Of a stretch of 60,000 nt of DNA, positions 43,302-52,702 are shown piece by piece; within the stretch, counting starts at the first letter, position 1, and the number at the start of each line of letters is the position of its first letter. The notes under the pieces are model-generated. The model saw nothing but the letters and a program-made list of their open reading frames with translations, ran no database searches and was not told the origin of the DNA. Source of the stretch: Tubulanus polymorphus (taxonomy: Eukaryota > Nemertea > Palaeonemertea > Tubulaniformes > Tubulanidae); contig NC_134030.1 of assembly GCF_964204645.1 (NCBI RefSeq), positions 11,966,278 to 12,026,277 on the forward strand. The letters run 5' to 3'. Both the position numbers and the translations under genes were made by a program.

Positions 43302-45821
43302 CTAAACATGCGTCAGTACAGGTAATGCAATCATTCTGCCGTCAGGGAACGCTAAGTAAATAAAAACAGAGAAATCGCTGTTTAAAATCCGGCTAACCCG
43401 ACGGGCTGCAAACCACGGTAGTTTAAAATTAGTGTTCAACTTAATCGGTTTGGTGTTCCCATCAGATTTTGCGATGAGATGCGATTCTCGCCAATTTATG
43501 ATTAGGCTAGGTATCCATCCCCGTTTTACATTCACGGCAAGGCCAGTCGGGTGCTGATTCATGCAATATGAATGTGGGCAATTGGGCAGCGTCAGCAGAT
43601 CGATGTTCATGCAATCGTCTAGTGCTGATAAACATAATACTAATTTACAACCAAATTGCCTCTGGTAAAATCTTTTTAACAGAAGATGCGCAACCACAAC
43701 TAACACCTGTGAGATGCAAATTAAGATAAATAGACCAATAAAAATCTGTTTTTCATCCTGAACGGTTGACAATATATTTTCTAGGAGTGACGCACTATGA
43801 ACTGAGTCGTCCTCGCTAGCAGGTGGTCCAAAATGTAGCGGGTGCTTATTTGAGACTAGTTTAAATGCGTTGGTCGCAGGTAGTTGACCCGATGTAATAA
43901 CGGCTGCAGCTATTGTTGAAAGAGTTCGCCGCATTAACATGATTAAATAAGTTGAAAATGCGAGTGAAATTAAGCTAAGAAACAGAGATATTGACGCCAA
44001 TAATCGATCCTGACTTATTCCAGGAATAAATGAATCAGTGTCTGTCCATTTCGCAGATAGAAGCGCGTCCGCCTTAGTAGCGAATAGTTTTACATTTTTG
44101 TGACCATTTTCTGTCAGTTTCTTGAAATTAGCGGTGAATTGTCCCTCATTGTGAGCTACCTGGTTCCAATTATCCCGAACTAATTTAATCTCCGGTAGAG
44201 TCACTTGGTGAATTTGAGACGAGTGACTTTCCGTATCCAAAATTTGTTGCCTCTTATTAAAATCAAGATGCTTGAAAAACGCCAAAATAACTGGTAGATT
44301 GATTGGGTGTGAATATACCGGTGACATATCATTTTTGTGACAATTTGTCATTTTTGCGGGGATTTTGAATTTTGATGATGTTATTCCGCAACCGCACGGT
44401 AGTTTTATCAGGCACATTGTGCATGCAGTTATAGCTTTTACAGGCTTACCAGGGCAGGTCATGGACCACGACGAGTCCCTGCCGCTTGCTAAGTATGTTC
44501 CAGATCCTAAGTCTAGGGCGCCCTCATAGAGCCCGGATTCTTGATACCTAATATCACAACGACGCATGATGTTGTTATGATCATTGAAAAAAAGTGCGCT
44601 GGCGCAACTAGATACAGAACGCGACCTCATGGACCTAGCTGTCGGACAGGTTTTCACCCCTTTACCTTCACACGTGGCATAATCGCCCGTGTCGAGTTCA
44701 GTATAAAAGTCGCCCGAATTAGTTACACCTATGTATGCCGGTAGGTCCTTTATTAAAGTGCAGTTATCTGATGAGGCATTGACTGGTACCGGAATAGCCG
44801 ATATTGAATATATATTAAATTTGGTGCTAATTTTGGAAATTGGAAATTTGACGGTAATATAAATAGCTCTGTCTGTCCTGGTGTACAGAATGTCCCGAAC
44901 CTGATAATAGTGACCAGGGTCCGAATACGATATAGAAAAACCTGGGTAATCTTGGGATAGCATATCACGGATCGACCCAATTGTATGGGCTATAATTTTG
45001 CTAGGGACTAAACTCATCGGCAAATAGCCGTCAACCAGGGTTTGGACACCTGATAGCCAATTGCGTGCCTCGAGTTCAATTTGCATGGCTGCTTCCTGAT
45101 AGGCTGCAAAATACTGAATGAAATTGCTGATAACGGAGACTGAGGTGCTAAGATCTGAAATTCGTGCCGAGTTACGCGAAGATAACTGTGACAGCTTTAC
45201 AAGATTGGTCTGCAGATATGATATTAAGTTATGGTTATTTCCAATGGCTGTCATGACGTTTTTGAAGCAAGCAGAAGTTAAATTCATAAATGACGACATT
45301 TCGTTTCCTTGTCGAATGAGTTCATTCTGCGTCAATTTGGCAAAATTTTCGAGCTTCTGCACGTGGCCCCGTATCTCGTTTACTTCGTCCTCGGTGGCCG
45401 TTCCAAACAAGCTTTTGGATATGCTACCCACAAAATTTAATAGGCCCCGCTTAGAGCGGGGGGACACAGATAATTTTCTGGGCATCAAAAGCTTGATTTC
45501 GTTTGACACCGATTGAAACTGTGACGCTGACCGATTGCGTTGCTGTGTTAGTAAGTGTACACACTCGAGTAGTTGGTGACATACGTCGTCAGCATTTGGC
45601 GGACAGACCGGTGGTTTAAAAGAGGGGATCGGATACTTAATCCAAGGTAGTGAGTACGTGTGGCTCCAATATGAACCCGCATTATCAATTTGGCTTTGGA
45701 AAGAGAAAAGGATGCCGTAATTTTTCCTCAAAATAACTTTTTCGTTGCCGATTTCACCATCTACTCGATTGAGCAAAATAAAAAGGTTAATAAAAACTGA
45801 TAAGACTACCGCGTCGATCAT
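43302..45821 (-). CDS. env: Envelope-like fusion glycoprotein (F type)
   Basis: Open, 839 residues. N-terminal signal-like hydrophobic stretch (AVVLSVFINLFILL), a basic furin-type site RSKR at about 124-127 followed immediately by a hydrophobic fusion-peptide-like segment, and helical heptads after it. A cysteine-rich region contains CTMCLIKLPCGC (~470), and two membrane segments follow at ~612-634 and ~692-713, with a cytoplasmic tail. This arrangement is that of baculovirus F/errantivirus Env proteins, which fuse membranes. Cleavage site, Cys motif and anchor are all present, so it appears structurally complete. Whether it is expressed is unknown. It lies 287 bp after pol. Confidence 0.8.
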   Translation of the reverse strand: MIDAVVLSVFINLFILLNRVDGEIGNEKVILRKNYGILFSFQSQIDNAGSYWSHTYSLPWIKYPIPSFKPPVCPPNADDVCHQLLECVHLLTQQRNRSASQFQSVSNEIKLLMPRKLSVSPRSKRGLLNFVGSISKSLFGTATEDEVNEIRGHVQKLENFAKLTQNELIRQGNEMSSFMNLTSACFKNVMTAIGNNHNLISYLQTNLVKLSQLSSRNSARISDLSTSVSVISNFIQYFAAYQEAAMQIELEARNWLSGVQTLVDGYLPMSLVPSKIIAHTIGSIRDMLSQDYPGFSISYSDPGHYYQVRDILYTRTDRAIYITVKFPISKISTKFNIYSISAIPVPVNASSDNCTLIKDLPAYIGVTNSGDFYTELDTGDYATCEGKGVKTCPTARSMRSRSVSSCASALFFNDHNNIMRRCDIRYQESGLYEGALDLGSGTYLASGRDSSWSMTCPGKPVKAITACTMCLIKLPCGCGITSSKFKIPAKMTNCHKNDMSPVYSHPINLPVILAFFKHLDFNKRQQILDTESHSSQIHQVTLPEIKLVRDNWNQVAHNEGQFTANFKKLTENGHKNVKLFATKADALLSAKWTDTDSFIPGISQDRLLASISLFLSLISLAFSTYLIMLMRRTLSTIAAAVITSGQLPATNAFKLVSNKHPLHFGPPASEDDSVHSASLLENILSTVQDEKQIFIGLFILICISQVLVVVAHLLLKRFYQRQFGCKLVLCLSALDDCMNIDLLTLPNCPHSYCMNQHPTGLAVNVKRGWIPSLIINWRESHLIAKSDGNTKPIKLNTNFKLPWFAARRVSRILNSDFSVFIYLAFPDGRMIALPVLTHV

Positions 45822-46108
45822 CGTGTATAACTGTGTAGATATTCTGTGCCTGAAATAGATTCTGAACGGTTATAGTTAATTCGTGGATCTAGAAAAAAAC
45901 ACATTCTCTTTCATGTAGCCCGTTCAATAAACTTTCATCTCTCTGTAATCAATAGATAGCATGCATGAGTACGAGTTAGCGATTCCTATCGTCCAGTGAT
46001 AATAAATGAAATAATTGTGTATACATATACGAGTAATAAGGGGATATGGGGTACAACGTCGGATATTGCGCGTACTTAGTTAACCGATGGGTTATTTTTT
46101 TTAGCTGA
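45822..46108. other. pol-env spacer
   Basis: 287 bp with no open frame of note. It may hold a splice acceptor for an env message, as in errantiviruses; none is clearly defined. Confidence 0.3.
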
Positions 46109-49100
46109 TTAGCGTTTTCTTTTCTTAATTTTTGACAGTCTAAGTGATTCTATCAGCCGTTTGTCGAGTATATTGCTGGCTGGCTCCCAGGACGGTGGAT
46201 AGTCACCGACCCACTTGACCAAATACTGCCGTTTATTTTTTCGCTTCCGCGATTTTAACAAACACTCTACGGAATAAGTTTCGTCATTTTCATCAGTCTG
46301 GGCGTTGTCGGGGAAGGTCTGGTCTACCTCACCGATCTGATTTGTTTGCTCCACGTCATCGTCTGACCGGTCTAGGGGTCTGTCTTTTGGGTGGATATAG
46401 GTCTTGAGTCTGTTTGCATGGACTGGGGCCCGCAATACTCTTCCTGCCTGAGTTTTTAGTATGTAGTTGACAGGTGATACCTTTTTGGTGACAATGTACG
46501 GGCCATGATACGGGTGTAGGAGTTTCTTAGTGAGGCCCTTGATGTTTCTAGAATTATGGAGCCAAACTAAGTCACCCTCCGCGTACGGTGGTTCGGTGGC
46601 CTTAAATCGATTATCGTATTGTTGTTTTGTCTTTTGTTGGGTTTTCTCTAGGTTTAGTTTGGCCCATTTACGTGCCTCCGTTAGTTTGATAATTACGTCG
46701 TTGATGTATTCATTCGACGATTGAAATTCGTGTTCGGGTGGCAATAGCATTACGTCAATTGGCATGCGAGCTTCTCGTCCATGCATCAGATAGAACGGCG
46801 TATAACCCGTGCTTTTGACAACTGAGGTTCGGTATGCGTGGAGCATAGCAGGAATAAACTCATCCCAGTCAGTTTGTTCAGAGTTACAAAACATACTTAA
46901 GCCTTGGACCAGAGTCCCGTTGTATTTCTCCGTGAGGCCATCAGTACACGGATGATAGGATGACGTACGCGCCTGATTGGTCCCACAAAGCTCACACAGT
47001 TCTCTGACTAGGGAAGATAGGAAATTTTGACCTCGGTCACTAAGGATTGTGCCGGCTGCCCCATGACGACAGAAAATTTCGTCAAAAAGTATGCGGCCGA
47101 TGACTGGCGCAGTTATTGATTTCGTGGGAAACGCTTCTGCCCATCTAGTTAAATAGTCAGTAATAACGACGATATATTGATTCCCTCTCTTTGAGCGATG
47201 TATTGGGCCCACGCAGTCGATAGCAATTCTGTCAAAAGGCGCTGCAACAGCAGGTATTGGTATCTGCGGTGCTACCTTTTTGTGTTTTGGTGTTTTTCGG
47301 GTAGAACATGGGACACACGATTTGGTCCAATGCAATGTGTCCTCATACATTCCAGGCCAATAGTATTTTGCTCTAATTTTCTCATATGTTTTTTCAAAAC
47401 CAAAGTGGCCCCCTGTCACGTCATCGTGGTACGCGGTGAGGATGGAATCCCTTAGCGACGTTGGTAAATATATTTGCATACCGGAGGGATTGCTCCGCCG
47501 TTTACGGTTTAACAACCCGTTCCGGTCTACGTAGTAAAATTCCGAACTCAGGATCACTTCTCTAGCTAGGCTGTCATCGGCAGGAAGCTCGCGAGATACT
47601 AGATAGTTTATAAGGTCGCAGGACCTAGGATCGTCTCGTTGAGCTTGAAATATTATAGGGATTTGGTCGTCCAATATACGGGTTGCCCCAGTATCTAGTA
47701 CTGGTTCGGATTGTGAATCGGGATTGTCCAGTGCATTCACATATTGTCGTCTAGACAGGGCATCGGCATTGCAGTGTACGCGGCCAGCTCTGTGGACTAT
47801 CTCCATGTCGTATTCTTGAAGAGCTAAGGCCCAACGACATAAGCGACCCTGGGGTTCCTTCAGTGTCATGAGCCACCTTAGGGCGTTGTGGTCGGTTACG
47901 ACTCTGAATCGGCGCCCATGGAGGTATGGTTTAAATTTCTTAATCCCCTCCATAATTGCGGCCATTTCGCGTTGCGTCGTATCCCAGTTCTTTTCGCGGG
48001 GTAGAAAATTTCGTCCACCGTAGGCAATCACGCGTTCGTTGCCGTCAATACGTTGACACAGAACCAGACCGATCGCGGTCGCGCTTGCATCAGTGTGTAG
48101 CTCGAAAGGTTGGTTAAAGTCCGGAAAGGCTAGGACTGGAGGACTCGTTAGCCTGACTTTGAGCTCTTGGAATGCTCGTTCGCAGTCCCCGTTCCACTCG
48201 AACTTAGCATTTTTTCTGGTGAGTGCGTAAAGTGGACTACATATTTCGCTAAATTTTTCAATAAACCGACGATAGTATGTCGCTAGACCGACAAAGGCTC
48301 TAACGTCTTTCAATGTTGTGGGGACTGGGTACTCGTTTATTGCTCGACATTTCTCTGGGTCAGGCTGGATGCCTTCACCACTGATAATATGGCCCAAATA
48401 CAAAACGCTGTCGAGAGCAAAATGACATTTATCGGGTTTTAACGTAAGGCCCGCATCTCGAAATCTCATAAAAATCTGTTCAAGGTGAATTAAATGTTCC
48501 TCAAAAGTTCGTGAAAAGACGACGACATCGTCTAGATATATTAAACAGATTTTCCAGCTTAGGCCTCGGAGCACATTCTCCATCAATCTCTCAAAGGTGC
48601 CTGGACTATTGCACAAGCCAAATGGAAGACGATTGAATTCGAATAGGCCCCTGCTACAAGCAAAGGCGGTAATCGGCTTGGATTCCTCGTCAACTTCCAC
48701 TTGCCAATATCCTGATCTTAAATCAAGAGACGAGAAATATTTTGGTTGTGTCGCACCGAGGCTATCGAGAATATCGTCGCACCTAGGCATTGGGAATGAA
48801 TCTTTGCGTGTGATGGAATTTACTTTACGGTAGTCAACGCAGAATCGTGTTTGGCCGTTTTTCTTTTTCAGCAAGACGACCGGGCTACTCCAGGGGGAGT
48901 TTGATTCGCGTATGATATCTGCCTTGACCATTTTGTCAATCTCATCTTCTTCTATTTTCCTCATTTCTGGGGTTCTACGGTAGGCTCTTTGTCGAATCGG
49001 TGGGTGACCCTGAACGTCAATATGGTGTTTGATTAATGAAGTGTGGCCTAACTCACTGTCGTCATTCGCGAAAACGTCGCGATATTCGCTAAGTAGGTTT

Positions 49101-49201
49101 GTCAGTGTCTGTTTCTCGCCTTTCGTCAGCTTGGCGTCGCTCAAGTCCACGTTTGGTGGGTCTAGGTTTGGCTTACCGTTTCTAGTACTTATGTGGCACA
49201 T
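46109..49201 (-). CDS. pol: Pol: reverse transcriptase, RNase H, integrase, chromodomain
   Basis: 1,030 open residues. RT core (WSSPVVLLKKKNGQTRFCVD; FSSLDLRSGYWQVEV; LPFGLCNSPGTFERLM; catalytic IYLDDVVVFS), RNase H (ELHTDASATAIG; TTQREMAAI; VTDHNALRW) and an integrase HHCC finger (H.6.H..CVPC, ~590-640). The DDE core follows (IAIDCVGP; LSDRGQNF; TEKYNGTL), then GDLVW..R and a C-terminal chromodomain (YLVKWVGDYPPSWEPASNI, ~1,000). All catalytic signatures are present. The original reading frame continues upstream past the first Met to the protease, but a frameshift near 49,340 and a stop at 49,461 separate them. It copies and integrates the element. Confidence 0.9.
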   Translation of the reverse strand: MCHISTRNGKPNLDPPNVDLSDAKLTKGEKQTLTNLLSEYRDVFANDDSELGHTSLIKHHIDVQGHPPIRQRAYRRTPEMRKIEEDEIDKMVKADIIRESNSPWSSPVVLLKKKNGQTRFCVDYRKVNSITRKDSFPMPRCDDILDSLGATQPKYFSSLDLRSGYWQVEVDEESKPITAFACSRGLFEFNRLPFGLCNSPGTFERLMENVLRGLSWKICLIYLDDVVVFSRTFEEHLIHLEQIFMRFRDAGLTLKPDKCHFALDSVLYLGHIISGEGIQPDPEKCRAINEYPVPTTLKDVRAFVGLATYYRRFIEKFSEICSPLYALTRKNAKFEWNGDCERAFQELKVRLTSPPVLAFPDFNQPFELHTDASATAIGLVLCQRIDGNERVIAYGGRNFLPREKNWDTTQREMAAIMEGIKKFKPYLHGRRFRVVTDHNALRWLMTLKEPQGRLCRWALALQEYDMEIVHRAGRVHCNADALSRRQYVNALDNPDSQSEPVLDTGATRILDDQIPIIFQAQRDDPRSCDLINYLVSRELPADDSLAREVILSSEFYYVDRNGLLNRKRRSNPSGMQIYLPTSLRDSILTAYHDDVTGGHFGFEKTYEKIRAKYYWPGMYEDTLHWTKSCVPCSTRKTPKHKKVAPQIPIPAVAAPFDRIAIDCVGPIHRSKRGNQYIVVITDYLTRWAEAFPTKSITAPVIGRILFDEIFCRHGAAGTILSDRGQNFLSSLVRELCELCGTNQARTSSYHPCTDGLTEKYNGTLVQGLSMFCNSEQTDWDEFIPAMLHAYRTSVVKSTGYTPFYLMHGREARMPIDVMLLPPEHEFQSSNEYINDVIIKLTEARKWAKLNLEKTQQKTKQQYDNRFKATEPPYAEGDLVWLHNSRNIKGLTKKLLHPYHGPYIVTKKVSPVNYILKTQAGRVLRAPVHANRLKTYIHPKDRPLDRSDDDVEQTNQIGEVDQTFPDNAQTDENDETYSVECLLKSRKRKNKRQYLVKWVGDYPPSWEPASNILDKRLIESLRLSKIKKRKR

Positions 49202-49460
49202 ATTGCATCTTTCCTGGCTGACTGGCGGGGTGTCAGTTTCTTCCAGGGTTGAGTGAACTTGGAACGACTCAGTCGACAGGTGCCCCAGCGTTGTACCCTG
49301 GAACAGCTGTATAGGATTGACCGTAGGGTTACAGATTCGAAAAGGGGACAGTTTGGTTCTTTACTAAGGCGATTATTTTAGCCCCGATTAAGTTCGACTT
49401 TTGTAATTGTGTACTTGGGTCTATGTAGCACTCCGTGTCATCTCTTATTCTGTCGACGAC

Positions 49461-50261
49461 TTAAGCAGGGATAACTATCTCAGTGAATGGCGGGACGACT
49501 GTCGTCTCTTGAATGCAAATTTTAGTGTCACTAACTAGGTCGAACTGTCTCTGCAATGATAGTGGTCTACTCCCTGGAAATTGAATGGTTCCGACCCCCA
49601 GGTCCAATATAGCGTTGTGGGATGTAAGAAAATCCATACCTAAGATGACATCATAGGCCAACCCTGAAGCTACGTGAGCGTCAATCGGAATGCCTATGTT
49701 ACCAATATCCAGACTGAAACTTATTTTCCCTAACATTTTAATCGGCGAGCCATTGGCTGAATGGACATTGCGACTTGTGGGCAGGTCCAATTGTTTACCC
49801 TTGAAAAAATCCAAAAATCTAAAAACATTTTCACTTATGACAGTTATCTCGCTTCCACTATCTACGAGGACAGTGACAGTGTTAGTGCCAATTTTCCCAT
49901 GCACTGAGTTAGCTACTGAGGCCAGAATTGTCTTTGGTCTATCGGCATCAACCGTCGGATTACGGGCAACATCTGAGTCGACTGGCCCCAAGATCATATC
50001 AGGGTCTCTCGGTGCATTCCGTACATTAGCTACAGAATCTTGAAGTAGAGTCCGGTAAAATAATAGACTAGAATCTAGTTTAGACATTTGCGAGGACACG
50101 TAAGATAAAGCATATTTCGATTTCGAGTATAAGTATGTAGTGAGTATATATGAATAAGATATAAATAATGATGCAGTATATATGACAAATATGTGTGTCC
50201 ATCCGAACACTGTTACACAAGATAATTTCACAATGTTAATCATACAATATAAGAAAACCAA
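49461..50261 (-). CDS. Retroviral-type aspartic protease region
   Basis: 266 open residues with the active site VLVDSGSEITVIS (~131-143), the flap-like region and VILGMDFLTSHNAILDL (~208-224). The first ~58 residues are hydrophobic and may not be translated; MSKLDSSLLFY near 50,087 is a better start. Gag ends 109 bp upstream in another frame. The stop at 49,461 separates it from RT; whether this is natural or a mutation is unclear. Confidence 0.75.
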   Translation of the reverse strand: MVFLYCMINIVKLSCVTVFGWTHIFVIYTASLFISYSYILTTYLYSKSKYALSYVSSQMSKLDSSLLFYRTLLQDSVANVRNAPRDPDMILGPVDSDVARNPTVDADRPKTILASVANSVHGKIGTNTVTVLVDSGSEITVISENVFRFLDFFKGKQLDLPTSRNVHSANGSPIKMLGKISFSLDIGNIGIPIDAHVASGLAYDVILGMDFLTSHNAILDLGVGTIQFPGSRPLSLQRQFDLVSDTKICIQETTVVPPFTEIVIPA

Positions 50262-50369
50262 TAAGTAAAATTGACCATTCCCGAATAAATTTCTCTCGGG
50301 CTCTTAAGGTATCTGGCGTAGGATTTAGATTGGACAGCCCGAATGAACCCACATTTAGACGGGCTTCAC

Positions 50370-51539
50370 TTAGTTTCCCCGCTTCGTCGAATACACGTTA
50401 TCTGTCAGCGCACCCCGTGGTTGGTAGTTTTGATTTCCGGGATTATGATAGTTCGTAGGGCGCCCACGACGCGATCGAAAATCACGCCCATCTCTACAAT
50501 AGGTCGCCGTGTGACCGACACGATTACATCGGCCACAAATAGGATCACCCGAGGTCGTTCGCTGGTTCCTGTACTGATCAGGAGGACGAACGTTCTGGGG
50601 AGGTCGTTGGTTGCGCATTTCCCTCACCTCGTTTCTCAGGGAAGCGATCTCATCCCTTAAAGATTGGACTAGTGATTTATCGTCAGACATGGCTGCGACG
50701 GTTGCTGGCGGATCAAGCTGGTTAATTAATTCAGCCGTCAGTGCGTGGTTCACAGCCTCGTCCACATTTTTAGGGTGCTGTGTGATGACGAATTTCCTAA
50801 TATCGGACCGTAGACCAGACATAAAAATATGAAGCCGAGAAGCGGCAGGAGTACCCAGTTTAGTAAATTTAGAAGTCAGGTCTTGAGAATAGGGGCGGAC
50901 TGGCTCGTGGGGACCCTGCTTTCGGCCAAGAAGTGCCTGCTCTTGTACCCAGTACAAATCTTGAGGATCTAGCTTCGTTTGTAGCCCCGCCTTAATAACA
51001 GAATATGTAGGGGGGTCCGGACCAGAGTGCTGGGCCATTACATCGTCATAGTGGTCGCGTGCAACACCTGTCAAATAGGCTGGGAGTGCGGCGGCCTTCA
51101 TGTCGCTACCCCAATTATTCAGCACGGATAGGCCTTCAAAGTCTTTTATGAAACGAGAAAAATCCTCCGAGGCCGATCCAGAAAATTTATCTAACTTCGG
51201 TGGCTGGAATGTGGGTCTCTGAAGACGGTGCACAATTGAGTCGATAGACCGTATATATGGTTCGGCCTCACGAGCAGTAGTTGGACTCGGTACAGAACCT
51301 AAAGGGGATTGCGGACTCGGTGATCGGGGCCGTGGTCCTGATGGAAACGGGCCGGTTGGACCGAGCCGAGAGATGGCCGTGCGAGGAGTACTCGATGAGA
51401 AGTGCACCGCTGTTTCGACATTAGAGGGAGATGTTACAGCCGGGAGGATCTCCCGCGTAATCGCTGCGGGTCGGACAGTGACCGTCCCCGAGTCAGTGCT
51501 ACTGTCGCTGGTACCGGTCGATACATTTGTCACCTCCAT
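50370..51539 (-). CDS. gag: Gag with CCHC zinc knuckle
   Basis: From the Met at 51,539 (MEVTNVSTG), about 390 residues; the frame is open further upstream to 51,602 but that part lacks gag character. A Pro/Ser-rich N-terminus, a central gypsy-type capsid region (KLDKFSGSASEDFSRFIKDF; YLTGVARDHYDD; MSGLRSDIRKFV), a short coil (LRDEIASLRNEVREM) and one zinc knuckle CGRCNRVGHTATYC near the end. It packages the element RNA. Confidence 0.8.
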   Translation of the reverse strand: MEVTNVSTGTSDSSTDSGTVTVRPAAITREILPAVTSPSNVETAVHFSSSTPRTAISRLGPTGPFPSGPRPRSPSPQSPLGSVPSPTTAREAEPYIRSIDSIVHRLQRPTFQPPKLDKFSGSASEDFSRFIKDFEGLSVLNNWGSDMKAAALPAYLTGVARDHYDDVMAQHSGPDPPTYSVIKAGLQTKLDPQDLYWVQEQALLGRKQGPHEPVRPYSQDLTSKFTKLGTPAASRLHIFMSGLRSDIRKFVITQHPKNVDEAVNHALTAELINQLDPPATVAAMSDDKSLVQSLRDEIASLRNEVREMRNQRPPQNVRPPDQYRNQRTTSGDPICGRCNRVGHTATYCRDGRDFRSRRGRPTNYHNPGNQNYQPRGALTDNVYSTKRGN

Positions 51540-51683
51540 GATAAAAATATAGGCAACGTGGATAGGTTCAAAGTAATATAGGTACCAAAAATATAGACAC
51601 AATAGCTAGTAACCCGAAAGCAAGACGATATCGACTAGACAAAAAAACAGTGATCATTAGCTAGGACTGCAATAAATCAAAAT

Positions 51684-51715
51684 CATTAGCGGTAGAGCAC
51701 ACGCTTGGTAACAGC
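51684..51715 (-). promoter_or_regulatory. Candidate primer-binding site matching a half tRNA
   Basis: The plus strand reads AGCGGTAGAGCACACGCTTG followed by GTAA, identical in style to the D-arm through anticodon loop of a Thr(GGU)-type tRNA, with no tRNA 3' half. The element's sense strand is therefore complementary to a tRNA 5' half, like the copia and Ty5 priming sites. It lies about 150 bp upstream of the gag start. It could also be a tRNA fragment by chance. Confidence 0.35.
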
Positions 51716-51767
51716 AAGAAAGTGTCTGAAATAAAGAAACTGATAGTTAGAAAAAATAACACTCACC

Positions 51768-52672
51768 GGTTTTGTTGTTATAACCTTTTTTATTTTATAT
51801 ATTTCCCTAGTAAAATTTCGATCGTATCCTTTGTCAAATATCTTTTTATACTTAGATATTCTAACATTTTGGCCAACTTTAAATTTAGGTTCACCAAAAT
51901 CATCTACAAGAAATGCTCCATATAAATTATTCCAAACAATTTCAGCATTTTCAGATTTTCTAGCATCAATAGGTTTCATTCCAATAGAAGAATGATAAGA
52001 ATTATTATATCCTTCTATCAATTTTGGTAAAATATCAATCCATTTAAAAGTATTATTTGCTGTAAAATATTTCCACATTCTTGTTCTTAATGTTCTATTA
52101 AATCGTTCAACAACTGCTGCTTTTTTATCTGATTTTGTTGAAAAATATTTAATATTATGATTATCTAAGAGTTCATGAACAAGTGAATTATCAAACTCTT
52201 TTCCATCATCAAATTGTATTTTTTCTGGATTTAGTTTATCATCCGAAAGAAATTTTCTTAAAACATTTGATGTTTGTACAGCATCTTTTCTATAAAGTGG
52301 GAAACTCCATACATAACGACTAAAAATATCAATTATATTCAATAACCACCAATAATCATCATTATCTTTCTTAACATTTTTCATATCAATTAAATCTCCT
52401 TGCCACTGTTGATCTACATAACTTACCATAGTTTTACGAGTTTTATATTTTCTAACAATTTTTTTATGTGTTGTATATGTTGGTTGTTCTAACATAAATT
52501 CATTTATATCTTTATATTTAACTAAATTTTGTGGGATTATCTTATCTAATTTATCTTGTTTTACTTTACGCCATATATTTTTAGTAGAAGAATAAGCAAC
52601 CGAACTCTCAGGGTTGTAATATAAATTTCTTAAATATTGTTCTTTAGTATTAGGAGTTTTTTTACCACTCAT
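51768..52672 (-). CDS. Polinton retroviral-type integrase, truncated at the C-terminus
   Basis: About 302 residues of element sequence; the frame then runs on 27 codons into the gypsy leader to 51,686. Catalytic blocks: QQWQGDLIDM with the first Asp (~93), IIDIFSRYVWSFPL, IQFDDGKEFDN with the second Asp (~153), and AVVERFNRTLRTRMWKYF with the Glu (~187). The D-to-E spacing is about 34. The tail keeps IVWNNLYGAF and KFKVGQNVRISKYKKIFDKG. The chromodomain seen in element 2 is cut away. It starts 30 bp after the capsid stop at ATATATAAATGAGT. It inserts the element into the genome. Confidence 0.85.
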
Positions 52673-52702
52673 TTATATATCCTTAATTTTAACTTTATAT
52701 TT

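Larger units (their letters stand above)
43302..51767 (-). mobile_element. Gypsy-class LTR-retrotransposon with envelope gene
   Basis: The order gag, protease, RT-RNase H-integrase-chromodomain, env is the structure of Metaviridae with a captured envelope. Gag, pol and env are long and open, but the protease-RT connection is broken. Neither LTR could be identified. The upstream end fuses to the Polinton integrase near 51,767 with only about 230 bp of leader. It is probably 5'-truncated or rearranged. Confidence 0.85.

Noticed and set aside
47198-47455. Plus-strand open frames within pol and gag (also 48,597-48,833, 49,690-50,043, 50,343-50,832)
   Set aside because: Opposite strand of well-defined RT/integrase/gag domains.
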